Part shown: positions 52,741 through 62,735 of the stretch, in pieces
How the letters are laid out: each line of letters opens with the position of its first letter
Numbering within the stretch: position 1 is the stretch's first letter
Assembly (NCBI RefSeq): GCF_006968745.1
Contig: NZ_CP030118.1
Coordinates: forward strand, 4,709,943 to 4,773,942
Source of the DNA: Brasilonema sennae CENA114
GTDB lineage: Bacteria > Cyanobacteriota > Cyanobacteriia > Cyanobacteriales > Nostocaceae
Direction: 5' to 3'
Length of the DNA stretch: 64,000 nt
Made by a program: the position numbers and the translations under genes
The notes under the pieces: model-generated
The model's input: only the letters and a program-made list of their open reading frames with translations
Told to the model about the DNA's origin: nothing
Databases searched by the model: none

Positions 52741-52854
52741 ATGTTTCAACCGAAAAGTGAATATGTTTTTAGAGCAAGAAAAATTGCAATACGTCAGCGC
52801 CAAGACAGTACATCATATAGATTTGTTAATCCGCTTTTCGGACACCTTTTATGA
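52741..52854 (+). CDS. 37-residue ORF with a strong ribosome-binding site
   Basis: AGAGGAGG ends 4 bases before ATG, one of the best sites in the window. The frame reads MFQPKSEYVFRARKIAIRQR and ends NPLFGHLL. Basic and short; no family recognised. It may be a genuine micro-protein or the broken start of a larger gene. Confidence 0.35.
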   Translation: MFQPKSEYVFRARKIAIRQRQDSTSYRFVNPLFGHLL

Positions 52855-53163
52855 GAAAACTATGCAGGTTTTTTGACAGAGGATCTGTACATATTCAGTC
52901 ATAGCTATCTGGCTTCAGTAAAATATACTACTTAAAGTATATAAAACACGTACAAGTAAAATGTCTTTATCTCCAGTACAGACCCTTTTTTTGAGATCCC
53001 CTGCTTGTATATGTAAGAAATACAGCGAATCTATCCCAGACGAAAGTGTAATCAATAGCACAATCAAGTTTGATTTTCAGACTTATGGCAGAGACGAAAA
53101 AAATGTTAAGAATATTAAATAGAGTTAATATTAGTAAGAAAGTTAGAAATATGCTTTTCATTT

Positions 53164-53502
53164 ATGCGAGACTCGAATTTACCAGAACCTGAACTGCTGA
53201 AAACAGTTTTGCAACCACTGTTAGAAGATTTTCAGTACTGGTTTGCGCGATCGCGCAGTTTTCTGGAAACGGAAGAGCTATCATTCATGAGTCAACATGA
53301 ACAATCTGACTTACTAACGCAAGTCAAGAAAGCACAAGAGGAAGTGAACACAGCGAAAATGCTGTTTACAGCAACCGGTGGACAAGTTGGTATTGATATG
53401 GCAACATTGATGCCTTGGCATCAATTAGTCACAAAGTGTTGGAATGTGGCAATGCGATTCCGTTCGCAACAGAACAGTTGGCAACACAAAGACGATATAT
53501 AG
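53164..53502 (+). CDS. DUF2605 protein
   Basis: 112 residues: LLKTVLQPLLEDFQYWFARS, SLLTQVKKAQEEVNTAK-like helix and ATGGQVGIDMATLMPWHQLV. DUF2605 is a cyanobacterial family that occurs next to DUF2973, as here. Function unknown, probably with the membrane partner downstream. Confidence 0.88.
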   Translation: MRDSNLPEPELLKTVLQPLLEDFQYWFARSRSFLETEELSFMSQHEQSDLLTQVKKAQEEVNTAKMLFTATGGQVGIDMATLMPWHQLVTKCWNVAMRFRSQQNSWQHKDDI

Positions 53503-53733
53503 GTGAGATAGTAAAAAATTTTTAACATCATCTGAGATAGAACAATGATGTGGTTTATGCTAAGATACTCCCCCTGAAGTTAAAAATATCCCTCTTAATC
53601 AAAGAGACTGAGCGCACAAAAATTGCGTTAACCATTTAGCATCACCATCATAAACGGCATCAGCAGGTATCAACTAAGGAAAATTTTTTACAACATATAG
53701 CTTTAGTATTTGTGAACTCTGGAGGAAAGAACA

Positions 53734-54066
53734 ATGTTACATCTGCTTTACATTTTTGCTTTTACCATTCTAGCTTTTATAGCTGTCGCTAACTTAATTC
53801 GTAACCTGATTATGTTCAGTTTTGATACAGAGCGGATTTATCCAGCAAGATCTGGAGCTTCAGCAAACCAAGGCAGATATCCTTACGATCCATCAACTAA
53901 GCAGTTTAGACCCCATCCAGAGTTATTAGATGCGACTGGCAATTTAATTAAAGAACCACTTTTAGTCATGCGATCAATCAACGTTGACGATGCGCGACAA
54001 AAATTGGATGAGCTTTATGAAGCTTCTCCAGGACACAGAAATGATAATCAACAAGAAGAAGGCTAA
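53734..54066 (+). CDS. DUF2973 membrane-anchored protein
   Basis: 110 residues: an N-terminal membrane helix (LHLLYIFAFTILAFIAVANL) and a conserved soluble part with RYPYDPSTKQFRPHPELLD and EPLLVMRSINVDDARQKLD. GGAGG precedes the ATG by about 8 bases. Always paired with DUF2605 in cyanobacteria; role unknown. Confidence 0.9.
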   Translation: MLHLLYIFAFTILAFIAVANLIRNLIMFSFDTERIYPARSGASANQGRYPYDPSTKQFRPHPELLDATGNLIKEPLLVMRSINVDDARQKLDELYEASPGHRNDNQQEEG

Positions 54067-54091
54067 AAAGTTCACCAGTTCACAGTTTTGT

Positions 54092-54114
54092 AGACGCCCT
54101 AAGGGCGTCTACAA
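54092..54114. terminator. Hairpin between convergent genes
   Basis: GTAGACGCCCTAAGGGCGTCTAC is near-perfectly palindromic and lies between DUF2973 and the debranching enzyme gene, usable from both sides. Confidence 0.65.
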
Positions 54115-54137
54115 AACTTATAACTTAACACTCTGGT

Positions 54138-56423
54138 TTACGCTTCAATAACCACTCTCAGGTTACCGCGTTTTTTTGCAACACGACAAGCAGTTGTGGT
54201 ACCAGAACGCTCAAACTCCAAATCAAGTATGGTAGAACCAACTTTGAGATTATGCAGTGACAAACTATTTATCGTCTCTGGCAAAGTGGGGTCGATAATT
54301 CGTAAGCAGTTGTTAGGAGCGTCGGGTACCAAGTTTACCAGCATTTGCAGTAACTGGAAGATACTGCCAGTAGCCCATGCTTGAGGTGTACAAGCAACAG
54401 GATACTGTACAGGCGCGTTATCACCATTGCGCTCGTAGCCACACAACAACTCTGGAGGACGTTGATAAGGCTGCTGTTCAGTCATGTCGAATAAACCTTG
54501 AAAAAGTTCCAAGGCTTGATCGATTAAACCGAGGGAACGTAACCCCATTGCAATGAGTGCGTTGTCGTGAGGCCAAACAGAACCAATGTGATAACCCATT
54601 GGATTGTAAGCTGGTGACAAGCTATTTAGGGTGCGAATACCCCACCCATTAAACATATCTGGTGCCCGCAGACGTTCAGCAACACTGTAAGCTTTTTCTG
54701 GTGTGAAAATGCCCAAACTCAAGCACTGACCGGGATTGGATGTAATACTATCTACGTGCTTACCTTCTCCATCCAAAGCCAAGGCACAAAAATCCTGGTC
54801 TTCCATCCAAAAGTCTCTATTGAAACGAAGCTTGAGGTTTCTTGCTTCTTCTGTCCAGCGATCTGATAAGTCAATCCGCTTTTTGAGTCTGGCAATTTCT
54901 GCTAAGCGTAATTTGACAGCATAGACATAAGCTTGGACTTCACAAAGGGCGATCGCTCCAGTGGCTAACTCTCCCTTACGATTGACAATAGAATCGCCAG
55001 AGTCTTTCCACCCCTGATTGTCAAGACCCTGTTTGCATTTGCGGTAGTAGCTGAGGTAGCCAGTTTCTCTCATGTTACGGTCAATCCAATCCATTGCCAA
55101 CAGAGCATTGGGCCAAAGTTGCTCTAAGGTTTCTAGATCATGAGTCCAAGCATAATGATCTGCATACAGCATCAGCCATAAGGGAGTCGCATCGACTGTA
55201 CCGTAGTAAGGAGTGTGAGGAATTTCCTGACAACGAGCCAACTCACCAAACCGTAACTCGTGCAACATCTTACCTGGTTCTTCCTCGCGCCAGTCATCAT
55301 CTGTTTTGCCTTGATAAAACGCGAGAATTTGTAGAGTTTCTTTGGCAATTTGAGGGTTTAGCATGAGGCTTTGAGCCGCTGCAATGAGCGAATCCCGCCC
55401 AAACAGCGAAGAAAACCACGGTACTCCTGCCGAAACTGTCTTATGCTTGCCAAAGGACTGACGCAATAAGTACATATCTTGCTCAGCCCTTTCAATAATT
55501 CGATTGAATGTTCCTTTATCTGAACGAATTTGTGTAATTTGTTGCACCCACTGTTGCTCTTCCATGATTTCACCGGCTTTCGCCTGTGTCAGGGTAAAAG
55601 CGGCGCTAACAATGGAACTAGGTTTATTGTTTCTCAACAAATTCACCCGGTAGCCCAACTTTTGGGTTTCATGAGAAGCTAACTCCAACCGCCAAACGGC
55701 TGTGTAACCCTTAAAATAATCTGGTTGTCGATGCTGGAATTGAATGCGAGATTCCATCACCAACCCATCCAGACCTTGATAGGCAAGACTCAAAGATTGC
55801 TCTTTTTCTGCATCTTGCCCAGACACAAAAGAAACACCATCACTATTTAATGTTCCTTCTTCAGGTGTGGGTTCCACAAGGCGTAAAAGTCTACCCCGTT
55901 TACCACGGTGATAGCCCCGAACTTCAAATAAATCTACAAAATCCGCATCAAAGCTAATGCTAAGTTCAAAGCTAACGGAACTTGTGCTATAATTTGATAC
56001 TTCTAATTCTTCAAATAATGCGCCATTCAGTACCAGTTCGCGACGAATGCCTACTGTGTCGTTTCTCAAACGGTCTCCAATTTTGGGATTGGTACATAAA
56101 ACCGATAGAGAAAATCCTTTATCAGCAGTGCTGCTGAGTAGCACTGGCGAATGTTCGTCGATTTGCAACTCAAGGCGGCTGAGAAAGCGTGTGTCACAGC
56201 AGAACAATCCCATACTGGGATTGCCATCGTTAAGTGAACAGCCAGAGATATTGCCTAAAGTGTCTGTTACCAAAAATAAATCATCATCTTTAACCGTTAG
56301 CGTCGGTTGTGGTCTTTCGCTTATAGTGCGAGGCCACTCTGGGATCGGGATTTGCTCAGCAGGAACAAAAGTTTTTCCGTCTAGAGAAAGTTTTTCCGGT
56401 GTCATCAATGTATCCGGTGTCAT
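54138..56423 (-). CDS. Glycogen-debranching-type amylo-alpha-1,6-glucosidase
   Basis: 761 residues. An N-terminal beta domain (LFLVTDTLGNISGCSLNDGN, GLFCCDTRFLSRLELQ) is followed by an (alpha/alpha)6 barrel: AGVPWFSSLFGRDSLIAAAQ, PYYGTVDATPLWLMLYADHY, PMGYHIGSVWPHDNALIAMG and CTPQAWATGS. The Asp/Glu of GRDSL and DATPL are the usual catalytic region of this glycoside hydrolase group. Likely acts on alpha-glucan branch points or related oligosaccharides; substrate not certain. Starts MTPDTLMTPEKLSLDG. Confidence 0.88.
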   Translation of the reverse strand: MTPDTLMTPEKLSLDGKTFVPAEQIPIPEWPRTISERPQPTLTVKDDDLFLVTDTLGNISGCSLNDGNPSMGLFCCDTRFLSRLELQIDEHSPVLLSSTADKGFSLSVLCTNPKIGDRLRNDTVGIRRELVLNGALFEELEVSNYSTSSVSFELSISFDADFVDLFEVRGYHRGKRGRLLRLVEPTPEEGTLNSDGVSFVSGQDAEKEQSLSLAYQGLDGLVMESRIQFQHRQPDYFKGYTAVWRLELASHETQKLGYRVNLLRNNKPSSIVSAAFTLTQAKAGEIMEEQQWVQQITQIRSDKGTFNRIIERAEQDMYLLRQSFGKHKTVSAGVPWFSSLFGRDSLIAAAQSLMLNPQIAKETLQILAFYQGKTDDDWREEEPGKMLHELRFGELARCQEIPHTPYYGTVDATPLWLMLYADHYAWTHDLETLEQLWPNALLAMDWIDRNMRETGYLSYYRKCKQGLDNQGWKDSGDSIVNRKGELATGAIALCEVQAYVYAVKLRLAEIARLKKRIDLSDRWTEEARNLKLRFNRDFWMEDQDFCALALDGEGKHVDSITSNPGQCLSLGIFTPEKAYSVAERLRAPDMFNGWGIRTLNSLSPAYNPMGYHIGSVWPHDNALIAMGLRSLGLIDQALELFQGLFDMTEQQPYQRPPELLCGYERNGDNAPVQYPVACTPQAWATGSIFQLLQMLVNLVPDAPNNCLRIIDPTLPETINSLSLHNLKVGSTILDLEFERSGTTTACRVAKKRGNLRVVIEA

Positions 56424-57419
56424 CAGCCAAAATTCCGTGTACAGGTCTAGTTTTTCATCAAAGCAACAGCGTCAACAGGAAAGAAAGACTTAGATGTAGA
56501 TTTGAGCCATTGAGGAAAAATCGTAATCACATTGTGTCAAACCTTGAACATAAAATCTTTATAAATCTTTACTTTATAGAAATTTTATGAAAAAGCGTTG
56601 AAAATTCTGATTGCTATTTGTCTTGTTAGCCGTTTTTCTTCAAAATGGCAAGATGTAGAAACCTCTTTAGAGGGACAACGAAATCGCCGCTTTTTCCGCA
56701 CAAAGACAAAATCTTAACATTTCTTATTTAAACTGCTACGAGAAAATTATTATAAATAAAATTAAAAAATAAATTAATTTTTTACAAAACGCAACTTTTT
56801 GAGCTAAAAATTATTTATATTCAGAGAATAATAGTTGATTTTTCAAATTTGAAGAAATTTTTTGTTGAAATTCATCAACTGGAACTGAAAACTGGGGCGT
56901 AAATATTGAATGAAGCAAACGACTGACCTCTAATAGTTCTTGCGATCTGGCGAGGTACACAAAACTTAAAAAGACCAGAGCAAAGAGCAGGGGCAGAGTT
57001 TTGGACAAATTCCTGGGAACAAATGTGTATTGAGCATGGTACATAGGGCACCTGGTGGTCGTAAAATAAAAATGCCTGCACGCTTAACTGGCGAGGACTC
57101 CTTAGTCTAGTTAAGAGTTGTAAAGGCAGAAATTTAAAAAAAGTGATTTTGGAAATCCCTCACCAACCTTGTTGTATGGTGATCCAGAAGATGAACAAAT
57201 GCTTATGATACTCCGAAAACAGCCTTTAGTTGGTTGGTGGGAAACCGCAAGCCGAGTATTGCGGTATCTCAAACAAATTGCTGCGTCTGCCAAAACTTTG
57301 AACGTGTCTTTCACCATTCTTTACATATCGCAACTATCTAATTTAGCTGAGAGTCCGTTGTAATTTGTACAATGCAGCTGTGACTTGGATTTTGTCCAGA
57401 TTGTGGCTCCTTTATAAAA
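56424..57419. other. Gene-poor stretch
   Basis: About 1 kb of AT-rich DNA. At 57083-57115 a stem CTTAACTGGCGAGGAC / AGTCTAGTTAAG is visible. Several short frames exist (for example 57169-57363) without family matches or codon character; none is called. Confidence 0.4.
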
Positions 57420-57422
57420 TTG

Positions 57423-59459
57423 ATGAGCATTTCGACTTCTGTGCTGAGTGAACTGCTACAGGCTCTACCCCACCTGAGACCTCAAATATATTTCAAAGCT
57501 TCACTAACGGCGCTTTCCCACGCGATGGAAGACCAGGTGTTGGCTGCTACTTTGGAGCAGCCTCTTGTCATTGCGAGCTTCCAAAGAGAGCGATTTTACC
57601 GTCAAGAAGCTCATCGATATCAGCGGCTTGCTCAGCGTAGTAATCAAATATACGTATTATCCGCACCCGAAACGGACTTTACCAACAGTTCGGAATATTA
57701 TGAAAAAATAGCTTTTGAACCAGATGATGGCTTAACTCAAGAATGGCACTTGATAGTCATTGCCCAAAACTATGCAACTTGCTTGGTTTGCCGGGAGAGC
57801 GTAGGTTCTGTTGCCAAAAATCAGCAACTACGGGAGATCAGTCCAAGTTTAGATATGGACACGGCGCGTAGGTTTGAAGGAATTTGGACAGCAGAACGGG
57901 GAGTAAGTCTCAAAGCAGCTGAATTATTATTGGACAGGATTTTGGTTTACAGACCAGAACTGGAAGACAAAATTCAGCAAGCACGCTTGAGATTTGGGAT
58001 AAGCGAGAATACAAGCCAAACAAAAGTAGAATCGCCAAACGAATATGCCTGCGACATAGACACTGACCCCTTTGTGCAGCGTTTGGTGACTTACCTCCAA
58101 GCCAGTCAGTACAAATTGCATAAAGCATACCGTTCCATCGCGGCTCAAGCACGGAAGGAGCGTTTGGTCAATACGATTAGCACCGCGATTAGGCGATCGC
58201 TCGACCCTCATGAAATTCTCCAAATCGCAACCCAAGAACTCGGACAGAACTTAGAGGCTAGTCGTTGTCTAATTTACCGCGCTCAAGAGACAGAAGCCAA
58301 AGCCGTCATCGAACATGAATTTTTGCGTCCCGGTGTGTCATCTTTGTCAGGAAAAACTTGGTCGTTGGAAAACAATCCTTTATTCAGGGAACTTGTCCTC
58401 CAAAGCGAAGGAATTTATTTGACTGATACTTATACGGATGTTCGCATCACCAGTTCTAAAGAACTTGTGGAACTCGTCAAAAAGTATGATATTCGTTCTT
58501 GGCTGATGGAACCAGTATTCTACCAGGGGCGGTTGTTGGGTATCGTCGAACTGCACTACTGCAACGAAATTTTACACGATTGGCAATCAGGGGATTTAGA
58601 CTTGGTAGAAGCTATTGCCATCCAAGTGGGAGCCGCTCTTATTCAAGCAGAAGCTTACGCTAACTTAGAAGATCTTAACAAACAGTTAGAAGCCCTTGAC
58701 CGCACTCGCAGCAACTTGATAGCTATTACTGGACACGAACTTCGCACCCCCTTGTCTACCATTCAGGTATGCTTAGAAAGTCTTGCCAGCGAACCGGATA
58801 TGCCCTCAGACTTACAGCAGGTCATGCTAAGCACTGCTCTTTCTGACTCAGAACGAATGCGCAAACTCATACAAGATTTCCTGACGCTTTCCAATCTAGA
58901 AAGCGGTCGTGTGGAATGGCATCCGGAATCGCTTACTTTACAAGAGTGTGTGGATTTGTCATTAAGTCGCATTCGCAGCCGATTTGCTTCGCAAAATGTG
59001 CCCAAAATAACAACTCAACTTGCCAAAAACCTCCCTTTGGTCAAAGCTGATGGAGATTGGTTGGTGGAGGTGCTGGCAAAACTCGTAGACAATGCTTGTA
59101 AATTTACACCAACAGACGGACAGATCACTATTAAAGGTGAACGCAACCGAAAAAAAATGGTGGAGGTGACTGTGGCTGACACTGGACGCGGTATAGAATC
59201 ACATCTTCTAGAAATCGTTTTTGACCGCTTTTATCAAGAAGAAGGAGCGCTGCGGCGTACCGCTGGTGGCACAGGTCTTGGATTAGCAATTTGCCGCCAA
59301 ATTGTCAATGGGTGGGGTGGAGAAATTTGGGCCAAATCAAATGGCAAAAACCAGGGCAGTCAGTTTCACTTCACCATACCCATGATTTCGGGTAGCATAG
59401 AGCGAAAGTCCTCAAAAGTCAAGAGTAAAAAGTCCTTTCTTACAGCTAAAGACTCATAA
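57423..59459 (+). CDS. Sensor histidine kinase with DICT and GAF domains
   Basis: 678 residues. N-terminal DICT domain (residues ~25-145, IYFKASLTALSHAMEDQVLA, FQRERFYRQEAHRYQRLAQR), a GAF domain (~250-415), HisKA with ITGHELRTPLSTIQVCLE and HATPase with DNACKFTPTDGQITI, DTGRGIE and GGTGLGLAICRQI. DICT domains accompany GGDEF and two-component proteins in light or redox signalling. Orphan kinase with no adjacent regulator; psaD follows 100 bp later. Confidence 0.93.
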   Translation: MSISTSVLSELLQALPHLRPQIYFKASLTALSHAMEDQVLAATLEQPLVIASFQRERFYRQEAHRYQRLAQRSNQIYVLSAPETDFTNSSEYYEKIAFEPDDGLTQEWHLIVIAQNYATCLVCRESVGSVAKNQQLREISPSLDMDTARRFEGIWTAERGVSLKAAELLLDRILVYRPELEDKIQQARLRFGISENTSQTKVESPNEYACDIDTDPFVQRLVTYLQASQYKLHKAYRSIAAQARKERLVNTISTAIRRSLDPHEILQIATQELGQNLEASRCLIYRAQETEAKAVIEHEFLRPGVSSLSGKTWSLENNPLFRELVLQSEGIYLTDTYTDVRITSSKELVELVKKYDIRSWLMEPVFYQGRLLGIVELHYCNEILHDWQSGDLDLVEAIAIQVGAALIQAEAYANLEDLNKQLEALDRTRSNLIAITGHELRTPLSTIQVCLESLASEPDMPSDLQQVMLSTALSDSERMRKLIQDFLTLSNLESGRVEWHPESLTLQECVDLSLSRIRSRFASQNVPKITTQLAKNLPLVKADGDWLVEVLAKLVDNACKFTPTDGQITIKGERNRKKMVEVTVADTGRGIESHLLEIVFDRFYQEEGALRRTAGGTGLGLAICRQIVNGWGGEIWAKSNGKNQGSQFHFTIPMISGSIERKSSKVKSKKSFLTAKDS

Positions 59460-59559
59460 ATAATGATCAATAGATAATAACTGTTACAGACTATAACGCG
59501 ATCGCAACATGATCCTTGTTGCAGTGATAGGATGCCGTAAAAACGTTGAGAGAAACTTT

Positions 59560-59982
59560 ATGGCAGAAAAACTTTCTGGACAAACTCCGGTATTTGGTGG
59601 CAGCACTGGCGGCTTGCTTAAGAAAGCAGAACTGGAAGAAAAGTACGCCATCACTTGGACTAGCCCCAAAGAGCAAGCATTTGAACTGCCAACAGGCGGT
59701 ACCGCCATTATGCGCCAAGGTGAAAACGTGCTGTCTTTGGCTCGTAAGGAGTACGGCATCTATTTGGGTGGTCAGGTATTGCGGAAATTGAAAATTACAG
59801 ACTACAAAGTTTACCGGATTTATCCTAACGGAGAAACTCAGTATATACACCCGGCTGATGGTACTTTCCCAGAAAAAGTGAAGGAAGGTCGTGAAAAAGT
59901 ACGTTATGTAGACCGCAATATCGGTGCAAATCCCAGTCCTGCTCAAGTTAAGTTTAGCGGGACAGCTACTTACGACGCTTAG
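59560..59982 (+). CDS. psaD: Photosystem I subunit II
   Basis: 140 residues from MAEKLSGQTPVFGGSTGGLL; upstream codons to 59509 are open but not part of the protein. PsaD sits on the stromal side of photosystem I, docking ferredoxin and holding PsaC. The sequence YAITWTSPKEQAFELPTGGT and LARKEYGIYLGGQVLRKLKI and the basic YRIYPNGETQYIHPADG region are diagnostic, and the length is normal. Confidence 0.98.
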   Translation: MAEKLSGQTPVFGGSTGGLLKKAELEEKYAITWTSPKEQAFELPTGGTAIMRQGENVLSLARKEYGIYLGGQVLRKLKITDYKVYRIYPNGETQYIHPADGTFPEKVKEGREKVRYVDRNIGANPSPAQVKFSGTATYDA

Positions 59983-60077
59983 CACCATTTACTAAAAATA
60001 AGAAAATTAGGGATTGGGAAGCGCCCAAAGTAAAAAGTCAAACAGTTCGTGAACTACCCACACCAAACTGAGTACAG

Positions 60078-61457
60078 TTATGGTGTGGGCTTCTGGCACA
60101 TTCTTAATGTTTCCAGAACTTCCTTCAAGGTAATGTTGGTAGTAGAGTCACCTACTACTGGATTCCCTTTACGGCGTTTTAACGTGGGGAACAGTCCCAG
60201 CCCCACGCGCTTAATATTGATTCCCGCGTTTATATCGCGGTCAACATTAATTGAATGTTCAGTATCCCAGTAAGAGCGCATATCGCAGTCAGTAAAAACT
60301 ATCTCGTCCCGATATGCCAGCAATTGAGATGTGTACGCAGGATTAACTGCGATTGTCCTAGACCCAGCTTTCTCGGCTATGTATCCTAGGATGGTAAAAA
60401 ATTGTCCAAATGCAGCGTCATTCCAGGATTTGTTTAACCCAGACTTTGCCGATTGACCGTTGGGGAGATAAGTCCCGGTTTCATCAAGTTTCGCTTTATT
60501 GCGCCTTGACAACGCTTTTAGGTTCAAATCCTCGTGAACAAAAACTTTTTTGCCTGTCCGTACCAACGCATGAGCAGTCTTGAACGCATGGTCTTTCCTC
60601 GCTCTAGCAATACGCTGATGTTCACGTCCTTGACGTTTTGCAAGTCTACGGCGTGATTTACTGCCTTTACGTTTCTTTTCTTTACGGCGTTGAACATTCG
60701 CTAGACGTTTTTCAGACTTCCTGAACGACTTCAAAGAAGGTAGCTTGGTACCCTCTGAAGTTGCCAAGTAATCGTTTTCGTGTAGTACTGCATCCATTCC
60801 CAAAGTGTTCTCCCAGGTGGGGATAACTTCATCTGGGTTAAAGGTTGGAACATTTGGATCTTCTAAACAAATAGTTGCATACCATCCATCAGATTTCTTG
60901 GTTAGCAACATATTTTTCAGAATAAACCCATTAGGGAAAGGTCGATGCAAACGTACCTTTAACCAACCTTTAAGTTTTGAGATGGATAAGAATAACCAGT
61001 CTTTCTCTATTCTTTCAACGGTTATAGCTTGCCCCTCAATCCTCAAAGTGCGATAACGAGATGAATTCTTAAAGCGCGGCTTACCACTACGTTTTCCGTT
61101 ACTGTCCCCTTGAAGAAAACGTTTAAATGCCAAGTCTACACGCTTTGATACGTCCTGCAATGTCTGAGATGGTACAGACGTGAAATCAAGCAATTCACCA
61201 GAGTGCTGAACAGTTACCAAATCTTGCTTGATTATTGGCAACTGTTTCTTCTGAGAGTAAAAATCTGGATTATTTCGTACTTCTGGTAGCGAACAGGTCA
61301 GTGGGCACTAATTAACGTCACAACGATTGTTTTGCCACCAATCAAATCTATCCCCAAGCTGTTTATTATACCAATACTGACTGATACGTAACCAACTATT
61401 AAATTGCAGTTTTTGATTAGTGTCAAGGAAAGCGCGGTATTGATAATTAAGCAGCAC
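60078..61457 (-). pseudogene. tnpB: TnpB with a single amber codon
   Basis: The GTG at 61457 follows AAGGAGGTGA by 7 bases, a near-perfect site, and starts LLNYQYRAFLDTNQKLQFNS. The frame then runs unbroken except for one TAG at 61308-61310 (NRCDVN-stop-CPLTCSLPEV). RuvC residues are in GMDAVLHEND, FVHEDLNLKAL and NVDRDINAGIN. The usual four-Cys zinc finger is absent (SQLLAYRDEIVFTDCDMRSY). TnpB is an RNA-guided DNA nuclease that helps IS605 elements persist. Suppression of UAG would give a 459-residue protein; otherwise a 387-residue C-terminal product could start inside. Confidence 0.9.
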
Positions 61458-61528
61458 TAGGGATTCACCTCCTTGATATGTTTTAGTGTTATCATCTATT
61501 TTAACGACAACAACACTTAGCGTCAAGT

Positions 61529-61939
61529 ATGCCGGACACGTTTATAGCTCGTGCCAGAGGAGTTTCAGACCTCAAAGCTCATTTAGTGTTAACGACAAAA
61601 TACCGAAAACCTATTTTTACAGGTCAAATGATTGATAGGTTAAAAGAAATTTTGAACGAATTGTTGCCAAAATGGGATTGCGAAGTGATTGATTTTAACG
61701 GAGAGGAAGACCACGTACATCTCCTGTTCCGTTATACTCCTCAGACTGAACTACCCAAATTCATCAATAACCTTAAAACAGTAACCAGCCGTTATCTGCG
61801 TAAAGAATTCTCTGACAGAGTTAATCGGTTCTACCACAAAGACGTACTCTGGAACGGGTCGTACTTTATTGCTTCTTGTGGTGGTGTAACCGTTGAAACA
61901 TTAAAAAAATACGTGGAATCTCAAAACAAACCGGACTAG
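61529..61939 (+). CDS. tnpA: IS200/IS605 transposase TnpA (Y1)
   Basis: 136 residues: LKAHLVLTTKYRKPIFTGQM, the HUH motif in EEDHVHLLFRY, and the nucleophile Tyr in LKKYVESQNKPD. A single-strand-specific transposase that cuts at the element's end hairpins. Intact and divergent from tnpB across 70 bp. Confidence 0.93.
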   Translation: MPDTFIARARGVSDLKAHLVLTTKYRKPIFTGQMIDRLKEILNELLPKWDCEVIDFNGEEDHVHLLFRYTPQTELPKFINNLKTVTSRYLRKEFSDRVNRFYHKDVLWNGSYFIASCGGVTVETLKKYVESQNKPD

Positions 61940-62008
61940 ACTTCAGTTGTTGGTTTCTGAGCACGATAATTGGTAATTCGTCAGCCATCCCTACGGGGTC
62001 TAACACGA

Positions 62009-62085
62009 AGAAAATGAGCCAGCCTTATAACTACGAATACTCGTCTTGGAATACAGATCAACAAACAAAGGCTGGCTCATTTTCT
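62009..62085. repeat. Inverted repeat with 18-bp perfect arms
   Basis: AGAAAATGAGCCAGCCTT (62009-62026) and AAGGCTGGCTCATTTTCT (62068-62085) with a 41-bp loop; followed by CTAGGGG. It may terminate tnpA or be a separate small element within the IS. Confidence 0.85.
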
Positions 62086-62430
62086 AGGGGACAATGCGAC
62101 TCCCGCGTTCCATCTGTGATGAACATAGGTCGGGGATGTCTTCCTCATTACCCGCCTTATATCCCGACACCAAGCTGAGTACGGCTATGGTGCGGGGCTT
62201 ACGGCGAAGAAGCTAAGGCGAGTTTATCCCGCCTTAGGAACTGTTGAACCCGCAAGGTTAAAACACTCTTGTTTTACAGTGAACAGTGAACAATTGATAA
62301 CTGATAACTGATAACTGGTAACTGATAACTGGTTTAACTTTTGCCTATGAAACTTTGACTTTGGCTATACCCAGTCCCTATGTACATTTTCAGCAATGCT
62401 GTGGGCAAACTTGCACAGGACTTAGGCAAA

Positions 62431-62551
62431 AATAAGGCACTTCTGTCATTAGATCTCTCCAAAAATGGCTATGAAACCAATACCCCGCGCTTGCACTAAA
62501 TATCATTTTTGGAGAGGTCTATTGCGAGCGTTCGCAAAGCCTTATTTTTCG
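62431..62551. mobile_element. MITE-like nested inverted repeat
   Basis: Outer arms AAAAATAAGGC and GCCTTATTTTT; inner arms AGATCTCTCCAAAAATG (62452-62468) and CATTTTTGGAGAGGTCT (62507-62523). About 120 bp, non-coding. Confidence 0.6.
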
Positions 62552-62641
62552 TCGCAAGTGCGTAAAATCGTTTCCGATTGAATCTGAATAATTAAAAAAC
62601 CGCAGAGGAAGCACCGAAAAATCTGAGTTGAGCTACTTAGT

Positions 62642-62735
62642 TGGTGGATTGTTCATTGATGGAATCTTCATTGGCGGAATCTTCATTCACGGAATCTTCA
62701 TTGACGGAATATTCCTTGGCGGAATTTTAGAATTT
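62642..62735. repeat. 15-bp minisatellite at a gene's 3' end
   Basis: About six units of the form GGAATCTTCATTGAC with point variants. It overlaps the last codons of the secreted protein gene. Confidence 0.85.

Larger units (their letters stand above)
60057..62198 (-). mobile_element. IS200/IS605 element with divergent tnpA and tnpB
   Basis: The two ends carry matching hairpins in the same orientation: CCCACACCAAACTGAGTACA... at 60057-60089 and CCCGACACCAAGCTGAGTAC... at 62163-62198, as IS605-type left and right ends do. Between them tnpB (minus) and tnpA (plus) are divergent. The exact cleavage sites are not determined. Confidence 0.75.

Noticed and set aside
52682..52876. 64-codon plus-strand frame
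   Set aside because: Another frame (52741) has the ribosome-binding site; this one has neither a start context nor a family match.
57169..57363. 64-codon plus-strand frame upstream of the DICT kinase
   Set aside because: No ribosome-binding site, no recognised domain, poor codon character.
60500..60540. tRNA-like GGTTCAAATCC
   Set aside because: It lies within tnpB and lacks an acceptor stem or anticodon arm.
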